Assembly: GCA_003214315.1 (NCBI GenBank)
Contig: QCLU01000001.1
Location: 124,001 to 188,000, forward strand
Length of the DNA: 64,000 nucleotides
Direction: 5' to 3'
Source: Prochlorococcus sp. AG-418-D13
GTDB lineage: Bacteria; Cyanobacteriota; Cyanobacteriia; PCC-6307; Cyanobiaceae
Of the stretch, positions 58,376-64,000 are shown piece after piece. The position numbers and the translations under genes are program-made. A model generated the notes under the pieces. It did not search any database and was not told the origin of the DNA. It saw only the letters and a list, made by a program, of their open reading frames with translations. Positions within the stretch are counted from its first letter, which is position 1. Each line of letters opens with the position of its first letter.

Positions 58376-59269
58376 TTAGTTAGGATAGTCAAAACCAATC
58401 ATTCTTACTTCCGGTTGCAAAAAAATTCCTTTGTTTTGTAGTACTTTTTGTTGAATTACTGTTATTAATTCATAAATATCTTTTGAACTTGCCGAAGAAG
58501 TGTTAATTATAAAATTTGAATGCATTTTAGAAATTTCTGCACCGCCAATTTTAAATCCCTTTAAACCCATATCATCAATTAATTTTGCTGCATAATTATT
58601 TTCAGGATTTTTAAAAACACTTCCAAAACTTGGTTGATGATATGGCTGTTTTTTTGTTTTTAATTTAAGATTATTTTTGGTTGTTTGAATTAATTGTTCG
58701 AGTTTGCCATTAGGCTCAAAATGTAGTCTTGCACTAATAATTGTCATATCATTTCTTTGAAAAGAACTAAATCTATACTCAAAATTGATATCTTTTTTTT
58801 CAATTTCAAGTTTCTCATGAGTTTTGTTATTTATAACTTTTACGGAAATAAGATTTCTTGCTAGCGATAAATTACTTATGCCAGCATTCATATAAATTGC
58901 ACCTCCTAATGTTCCTGGAATTCCGACAGCCCATTCACCTCCTTGTAATCCATTTTTAGCAAGAGAATTAGATAATGTTGGGAGCATTACACCTGCTTCC
59001 GCTTCAACAATCCCTGAATATGGCTCTATTGTTAGAGATCTCATTTTTTTTGTACACACAACTAAGCCTTTTATGAAAATATTATTTATTAAAAGATTTG
59101 AACCCGCGCCAATTATTTGGCATCTTTGTTTGTTTAAATTAGCCCATTTTATTAGATAAGAAAATTCGTCAATGCTTCTTGGTTCAGCAAAATATTCAGC
59201 TACTCCTCCTACTTTTATAGTTGTATAACTACTTAAATTAAAGTTCTCAGAAAAAATCTTATTATTCAT
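58376..59269 (-). CDS. murB: UDP-N-acetylenolpyruvoylglucosamine reductase
   Basis: MurB reduces UDP-GlcNAc-enolpyruvate to UDP-MurNAc with FAD and NADPH. The 297-residue protein has the FAD-binding [29 protein letters not shown] and, in the C-terminal domain, [20 protein letters not shown] with the catalytic serine, ending in QPEVRMIGF. This is the type II form without the extra loop. It follows murC after 16 bases and precedes ybaB after 17. Confidence 0.95.
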   Translation of the reverse strand: MNNKIFSENFNLSSYTTIKVGGVAEYFAEPRSIDEFSYLIKWANLNKQRCQIIGAGSNLLINNIFIKGLVVCTKKMRSLTIEPYSGIVEAEAGVMLPTLSNSLAKNGLQGGEWAVGIPGTLGGAIYMNAGISNLSLARNLISVKVINNKTHEKLEIEKKDINFEYRFSSFQRNDMTIISARLHFEPNGKLEQLIQTTKNNLKLKTKKQPYHQPSFGSVFKNPENNYAAKLIDDMGLKGFKIGGAEISKMHSNFIINTSSASSKDIYELITVIQQKVLQNKGIFLQPEVRMIGFDYPN

Positions 59270-59285
59270 AAATTAGCTAATCATT

Positions 59286-60695
59286 TTAATTGTTTTTTAC
59301 ATTTAAAATTGACCAAAAATTATGACAATCACCAGCGCCCATATTCAAAATTAAATCACCTTTTTTAGTTAATTCGTAAAAATTCTTTGAAATTTCATGA
59401 TAATTATTTATGTAACTAACATTTTTATTTTTTTTATAAATCAGATCAGTGATAATTTTCGATGTAATTTTATCTTCGTTTCCTTCTCCTGCTCCATAAA
59501 TACTTGTTACATAAATAACATCTGCTTTTGATAATTCTTCAGCGAATTCTTTATTAAATTGTTTTACTCGAGAGTATCTATGAGGTTGAAATATAGCTAT
59601 TAATCTACTTTTTTGACATTCATTATTATGTTCTTTCTTAATAAATAATCTTCCTAATTTAATTGTCTCTTTTATTTCGTTTGGGTGATGTGCATAATCA
59701 TCATATAAATGTCTTTCATCTATTTTGCCTCTGAATTCAAATCTTTTTTTTGGCAGCTTAAGATATTTTATATTTTTCTTAATTTCTATAAAATCTATAC
59801 CTATCATTCTTGAAGCTGCTATTGCTGCGGTGATATTAGATAGATTGTGTAATCCTGGAATTGGAATATTTAAACTACTAATAAAATTTCCATTTTCATA
59901 ATATTTTCCAATCGTATATTTTGAATTAATTTGAGTCGGGATTATTGCATAAGCTACGTTTTTGGTTGTAGTGTTTGACCACTTACTATTAGAATAAAAA
60001 TTATTTCTTGAGGTTTCACAATCAAAATTAAGTAATAATTTTTTAGAGTTTTTAGCGAAACTTTTAAAAGAAGATATGACTTCACTTAAATTAGAAAAGT
60101 GATCGCAATGATCAAAATCAATGTTATTGATTATTCCAATATCAGATTTATATTTATTAATTGTCCCATCAGATTCATCAACTTCAGCTACTAAGTATTT
60201 TGTGTTTTCTAAATGACAATTAGAGTTGTAGATAGGAATTATTCCTCCAGTTATTGAAGAAGAATCTTTTGTACATAATTCAAGTAATGTAGAGAGAAAT
60301 GTACTGGTTGATGTTTTTCCGTGACTTCCTGCTACTGACAATGCAGTGTAAGTGCGCATTAGCATTGCAAGTATCTCTGAACGGTGTTTTATAGATAAAT
60401 TTTTTTCTCTGCAGTACGAAAGTTCTTCATTTTCTGACTTTATTGCAGAACTTACAACAAAATTTATCAATTTGTTGGTAAATTTTGAAATTACAAATTT
60501 AATATTTTGTCGAACTTGAGAAGTAAAGATTACTGCACCTAATTGCTCTAATTTATTAGTTTCATTGTTTCTCACTAAATCAGAACCTGAAACTGAACAA
60601 CCTTTTTTAAGTAAACCCATTGCTAATGCAGACATTCCAATACCTCCGATCCCAATAAAATGAAAATGACTTTTCAACAGTAATTCTTTATCCAA
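59286..60695 (-). CDS. murC: UDP-N-acetylmuramate-L-alanine ligase
   Basis: MurC adds L-alanine to UDP-MurNAc with ATP. The 469-residue Mur ligase has FHFIGIGGIGMSALAM near the start (UDP-binding Rossmann), the ATP P-loop VAGSHGKTSTS around 121-131, VAEVDESDG, IGIINNIDFDHCDHF and DDYAHHPNEIKETI. All three ligase domains are present and length is normal. It is the first gene of the minus-strand set murC-murB-ybaB; the 193-base gap to gap holds divergent promoters. Confidence 0.96.
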   Translation of the reverse strand: MDKELLLKSHFHFIGIGGIGMSALAMGLLKKGCSVSGSDLVRNNETNKLEQLGAVIFTSQVRQNIKFVISKFTNKLINFVVSSAIKSENEELSYCREKNLSIKHRSEILAMLMRTYTALSVAGSHGKTSTSTFLSTLLELCTKDSSSITGGIIPIYNSNCHLENTKYLVAEVDESDGTINKYKSDIGIINNIDFDHCDHFSNLSEVISSFKSFAKNSKKLLLNFDCETSRNNFYSNSKWSNTTTKNVAYAIIPTQINSKYTIGKYYENGNFISSLNIPIPGLHNLSNITAAIAASRMIGIDFIEIKKNIKYLKLPKKRFEFRGKIDERHLYDDYAHHPNEIKETIKLGRLFIKKEHNNECQKSRLIAIFQPHRYSRVKQFNKEFAEELSKADVIYVTSIYGAGEGNEDKITSKIITDLIYKKNKNVSYINNYHEISKNFYELTKKGDLILNMGAGDCHNFWSILNVKNN

Positions 60696-60823
60696 TGTTT
60701 AGCTTTTACTAAAATAAAAATAACTTCTAAGTAAAATTTTGCTATTTTTTATTAAAAAAAAATGTTTTTTTTCCTTGAATTAATACAAAACTAGACTTAT
60801 TTGCTTAATAAATCAAAAAAACC

Positions 60824-60852
60824 TTACGTTATTGCACAAAATTCAGTATGAT
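60824..60852 (+). promoter_or_regulatory. Candidate promoter of the GAPDH gene
   Basis: TATGAT at 60847-60852 is a good -10 match, with a weak -35 candidate TTACGT at 60824-60829 and 17 bases between. A start near 60859 would give a leader of about 30 bases before the ATG at 60889. Called by eye in a 193-base divergent gap; otherwise that gap holds only A/T-rich sequence. Confidence 0.35.
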
Positions 60853-60888
60853 CAGCAACTTAGGTTAATCATTTAGAAATTATTAGTT

Positions 60889-61911
60889 ATGACTTTGCGT
60901 GTTGCAATTAACGGCTTTGGCAGAATTGGTCGAAACTTTATGCGTTGTTGGCTTAGTAGAGGGGCTTACACCAATATTGAAGTTGTTGGAATTAACGTTA
61001 CCTCAGATCCTAAGACTAATGCTCATTTATTAAAGTACGACTCAGTCCTTGGCCAACTAGATGGTGTTGATATTCAATATACTGATAATACTTTTGTAAT
61101 TAATAATAAGACTATTAAGTGTTTCTCTGATAGAAACCCGATGAATCTTCCTTGGAAAGAATGGGGTGTAGATTTGGTTATTGAATCTACTGGAGTTTTT
61201 AATACAGACGTAGGAGCAAGTAAGCACTTAGAGGTAGGAGCAAAAAAAGTTATATTAACTGCTCCTGGTAAAGGCGATGGCGTTGGTACTTATGTAGTTG
61301 GAGTTAATGCTGATACATATAAACATAAAGATTATGATATTTTGAGTAACGCTAGTTGTACAACAAACTGTTTAGCTCCAGTGGTTAAAGTTTTAGACCA
61401 AACTTTTGGGATTAACAAAGGTTTGATGACTACAATCCATAGTTATACAGGGGATCAAAGAATTTTAGATAATAGTCATAGAGATTTAAGAAGGGCTAGA
61501 GCCGCTGCTACAAATATTGTTCCTACTTCTACAGGCGCTGCTAAAGCAGTAGCTTTGGTATACCCAGAAATGAAAGGCAAATTAACAGGAATTGCGATGA
61601 GAGTTCCAACTCCTAATGTTTCAGCAGTGGATTTTGTTTTTGAATCTTCTAAATCTGTCACAGCTGAAGAAGTTAATAATGCTCTCAAGGAAGCATCTCT
61701 AAGCTCAATGAAAGGCATTATTAAGTATGGAGATGAACCATTAGTGTCGAGCGATTATGCAGGCACCAATGAATCGTCAATCGTAGATAGTGACCTTACT
61801 ATGTGTATTGGAGATAACCTTGTTAAAGTCCTTGCATGGTACGACAATGAGTGGGGTTATAGTCAGAGAGTTGTAGATTTAGCAGAGATTGTTGCTAAGA
61901 ACTGGGAGTAA
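60889..61911 (+). CDS. gap2: Glyceraldehyde-3-phosphate dehydrogenase (Calvin-type)
   Basis: The enzyme interconverts 1,3-bisphosphoglycerate and glyceraldehyde 3-phosphate. The 340-residue protein has the Rossmann start [16 protein letters not shown], the active-site [12 protein letters not shown] with Cys157, [11 protein letters not shown] and [20 protein letters not shown], and [14 protein letters not shown] at the end. The arrangement resembles the dual NAD/NADP plastid and cyanobacterial Gap2 used in carbon fixation; coenzyme preference is inferred. It ends directly at the base before the convergent thiL stop. Confidence 0.95.
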   Translation: MTLRVAINGFGRIGRNFMRCWLSRGAYTNIEVVGINVTSDPKTNAHLLKYDSVLGQLDGVDIQYTDNTFVINNKTIKCFSDRNPMNLPWKEWGVDLVIESTGVFNTDVGASKHLEVGAKKVILTAPGKGDGVGTYVVGVNADTYKHKDYDILSNASCTTNCLAPVVKVLDQTFGINKGLMTTIHSYTGDQRILDNSHRDLRRARAAATNIVPTSTGAAKAVALVYPEMKGKLTGIAMRVPTPNVSAVDFVFESSKSVTAEEVNNALKEASLSSMKGIIKYGDEPLVSSDYAGTNESSIVDSDLTMCIGDNLVKVLAWYDNEWGYSQRVVDLAEIVAKNWE

Positions 61912-62898
61912 CTAAAAGTGCTTGAAAGGTGTTTTTTTTAGTAGTTGATTTTTATTTTTATCTTTAAATTCTATTGATGGTTCACCATTAGTAAAATAAC
62001 CAATCTTGTTAATATCTTTATCAAGTTTAGATAAATTTTTTGCCCATTTTTTTGGCAATGAGAAAACCAATTCATAATCTTCACCTCCAAAAAAATAATA
62101 TTCGTCCCATCTATCTCCTTTAGGCCAATCCTTATCTTTAGGTATTTTTCCATAATTTATGATCGCTTTACAGTTGCTAGCTATTGCTAAATCTTCTAGG
62201 GCTTGAAATAGACCATCACTGCTATCAGTGCATCCTATTCTCCTTATTTTTTTATTGGAGCGAGTTTTGAGGAGATTATTTAGAAAATTTGGGTAAACTC
62301 TAGGGCGACAAAAATGTTCAATGGACTTAGTGATTAATCTTTCATTAAGAGAAAATTTATTCTCGAAATTAATTTTATTTTGTATCAAAAATCCAAGTTT
62401 GCTAAGACCATGAATTCCTGTAGTTAAGATTACATCCCCTGGTTTACATGCGTTTCTTCGTAATTCAAGTTCACCTTGAATCCCAAAGGCCGTAATTGAA
62501 ATGATTTTTTCATCCCCCTTTGAGCAATCTCCCCCTAGAATTACGCCGCCATATTCTTTTAATGCTTTTTTTATTCCTTTGTATAAGTCTTCAACCCAAA
62601 TCCACTCAGTTCTTGGAGGTAGAATTAGGCTTATTGAAATACCAATAGTTTTCTTGCTTCCACTAGATAATAAGTCAGATATATTGCTTACAACTGCTTT
62701 CCAACCAAGGTCCTTAGGACAAATAGTAATGTCATTAAAATGAACATTTTCTACCAAAGAATCAGTATTTACAAGTAAATTTTCATTTTTAGTTTTGATT
62801 AAAGCACAATCATCTGAAATTTGGTTTTTAGGCATAAATTTTCCTAGCCTGTTTATTAATTCTTTTTCCCCTATATCTTCTAATATTTCTTTATGCAT
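61912..62898 (-). CDS. thiL: Thiamine-monophosphate kinase
   Basis: ThiL phosphorylates thiamine monophosphate to the active diphosphate. The 328-residue protein belongs to the AIR-synthetase-like fold: DDCALIKTKNENLLVNTDSLVENVHF near 29-54, GWKAVVSNISDLLSSG with a metal-site Asp, GGDCSKGDEKIISITAFG, RIGCTDSSDGLFQALEDLA and FFGGEDYELVFSLP. Length is typical. Its start overlaps the stop of the cyclophilin gene by 8 bases, so the two are co-translated. It abuts gap at its 3' end with no spacer. Confidence 0.95.
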   Translation of the reverse strand: MHKEILEDIGEKELINRLGKFMPKNQISDDCALIKTKNENLLVNTDSLVENVHFNDITICPKDLGWKAVVSNISDLLSSGSKKTIGISISLILPPRTEWIWVEDLYKGIKKALKEYGGVILGGDCSKGDEKIISITAFGIQGELELRRNACKPGDVILTTGIHGLSKLGFLIQNKINFENKFSLNERLITKSIEHFCRPRVYPNFLNNLLKTRSNKKIRRIGCTDSSDGLFQALEDLAIASNCKAIINYGKIPKDKDWPKGDRWDEYYFFGGEDYELVFSLPKKWAKNLSKLDKDINKIGYFTNGEPSIEFKDKNKNQLLKKTPFKHF

Positions 62899-63982
62899 TT
62901 AATTTTAGGTTTTCAATCCCTTCTAAAACATCAATTGAAATTATTGTGTCATCTTTAGTTAGCTCTTCTAATATATCAAATCCATCTACAACGTAACCAA
63001 AGGCAGCATTCCTCCCGTCAATTAAATTGCGACCTGCTGGATTTAATTCTGCTTCATATAAAAAGAAGAAAAATTGCGATGAGCCATCATCAACTGCGGT
63101 ATTTGAATGGGACCATCCCAGAGTTCCAAGTGTTGCAAAAGGTAATGTTGGCGTCTCTGTGTAAAGACCTAAATCTTCAAAAGTTTGATTATAAAAAGTA
63201 TCTTTTTCATCAGGAATTCTAATTTCTAAGGGAACGTGACGTTCTTCGTTTGTTTCAGGATCTAAGTAACCAATATCTTCCCCAATTGGATCACCTGTTT
63301 GCAGTACAAAAAATTCTTCTGCTCTGTTGATAGGTAAATCTTTGTAGAAATTTTTTGAAGATAAATCTACAAATGCTCCAGCAGTTAGTGGGGCGTTAAA
63401 TCCATCCACAATAGCTTGCATATCACCTTTGGAGGTTTTTATATTGACTTTTGCTCTGCCAAGTAATCTTGGTAAATTATCAAATTCCTGGGGAATAGAA
63501 TATGGAAATTCATTTGGTAGAAAATATTCTTCTAATCCACCTATTTTATCTAAAGCATCTCTTCGGGTCGCTATAAATGAGTATTTATCCTTTGATTTAG
63601 AGAAATCTTGAAGGCCATCAAAATTATCTTTGAGCTCTAAAAATGTTTTTTCAGCAATTTTCTTTTTATCGTTTGGTAATTCTTGAATAATTTTACTCTG
63701 GTATTTTTTTAGTAAAGATTGACATTTTGTAACAGTTTTTGTAAGAGCGGGCCATCTTCCTCCTCTTACAAGGTCACTAGTGTCTTCTAATTTGTGTTGA
63801 ATTTCTTGTAACTCAACTTGCTTGATAGGGAGTGCGTTTCTGAGGATTGCACTAGGGTCTTTTACTGCATTTCCAGTAGGTAAATCAGCTAGAACTTGAA
63901 TCGGTTTTAAGAGAAAAACCTGTAAAATTACAATCGATAAAATTAAGATAAGTTTGTTCTGATTTGATAAGAATTTTTGCAT
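62891..63982 (-). CDS. Exported cyclophilin-type peptidyl-prolyl isomerase (TLP40/CYP38-like)
   Basis: The 363-residue protein has a signal peptide (LILILSIVILQVFLL, cleavage near ADLPTG at about 33), a helical PsbQ-like region (about 50-150, with LEDTSDLVRGGRWPAL) and a C-terminal cyclophilin domain (about 175-360) with VDGFNAPLTAGAFVDL, QTGDP and FGYVVDGFDILEEL. This arrangement matches plant TLP40/CYP38, a thylakoid-lumen protein needed for photosystem II assembly; members often lack strong isomerase activity. It is the first gene of the unit with thiL. The following bases to 64000 hold only its upstream region. Confidence 0.9.
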   Translation of the reverse strand: MQKFLSNQNKLILILSIVILQVFLLKPIQVLADLPTGNAVKDPSAILRNALPIKQVELQEIQHKLEDTSDLVRGGRWPALTKTVTKCQSLLKKYQSKIIQELPNDKKKIAEKTFLELKDNFDGLQDFSKSKDKYSFIATRRDALDKIGGLEEYFLPNEFPYSIPQEFDNLPRLLGRAKVNIKTSKGDMQAIVDGFNAPLTAGAFVDLSSKNFYKDLPINRAEEFFVLQTGDPIGEDIGYLDPETNEERHVPLEIRIPDEKDTFYNQTFEDLGLYTETPTLPFATLGTLGWSHSNTAVDDGSSQFFFFLYEAELNPAGRNLIDGRNAAFGYVVDGFDILEELTKDDTIISIDVLEGIENLKLNA

Positions 63983-64000
63983 AGCACTCTTGCAGGTTTA

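Noticed and set aside
1-64000. tRNA or rRNA genes, CRISPR arrays, insertion sequences, prophage or integrase genes
   Set aside because: Read through all gaps: none is long or structured enough for a tRNA, apart from the origin region, which lacks cloverleaf arms. No spaced direct repeats or transposase-like frames were seen.

Overview
The window is a gene-dense, very AT-rich bacterial chromosome segment that reads as a free-living marine picocyanobacterium, most likely a high-light-type Prochlorococcus. The reasons are the low GC with A/T-ending codons, intergenic gaps mostly under 100 bases, and cyanobacterial marker genes: a TLP40/CYP38-like lumenal cyclophilin, a DUF3134 protein, a PRC-barrel protein next to dnaN, a phytol-kinase-like protein, an ABC1 kinase, sucrose-phosphate synthase and Calvin-type GAPDH. 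The gene order on the right half (dnaN, PRC-barrel, purL, purF, topoisomerase A, TPR, queG, DUF502, nusB, ftsY, phosphatase, argH, RRM, dus, msrB, grpE, dnaJ, TusA-like, rsgA, ybaB, murB, murC, gap, thiL, cyclophilin) is the order I know from the start of Prochlorococcus chromosomes. The window therefore appears to span the replication origin.

Layout. 1-8.2 kb: end of gcvT, aspS, pyrG, then a tight run queE-queC-pabB-pabC (7-deazaguanine and folate pathways) meeting cobA on the other strand. 8.2-14.5 kb: a frameshifted MFS transporter, ppk, a group 2 sigma factor with a long structured leader, a phytol-kinase-like gene and DAHP synthase. 14.6-20.5 kb: acnB, a ClC transporter, purU and an FAD oxidoreductase. 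20.5-25.4 kb: dnaK, aroE, rpsF, argG and a small membrane protein. 25.5-33.2 kb: DUF3134, mraY, a small conserved protein, sucrose-phosphate synthase, uvrA and recN. 33.3-36.9 kb: ABC1 kinase, exported DUF1400 protein, threonine synthase. 36.86-37.19 kb: the only non-coding stretch over 300 bases, a candidate oriC. 37.2-64 kb: the dnaN-to-cyclophilin series listed above.

The genes are almost all core housekeeping functions: translation, nucleotide synthesis, amino-acid synthesis (Arg, Thr, shikimate), cell wall precursors (mraY, murB, murC), chaperones (dnaK, grpE, dnaJ), DNA repair, tRNA modification (queE, queC, queG, dus), and cofactor synthesis (folate, tetrapyrrole, thiamine). I see no tRNA or rRNA gene, CRISPR array, insertion sequence, prophage or genomic-island signature.

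I did not find an obviously unprecedented multi-gene system. The most interesting signals are non-coding. One is an origin in which two DnaA-type boxes bracket three copies of a 9-mer, two of them inside a perfect 13-bp inverted repeat. Another is an 11-bp helix with a 10-base bulge just before the rpsF start, a candidate S6 autoregulatory site. The rest are structured leaders of a sigma factor, dnaK and an RNA-binding protein gene, and a single-base homopolymer frameshift that splits an MFS transporter.
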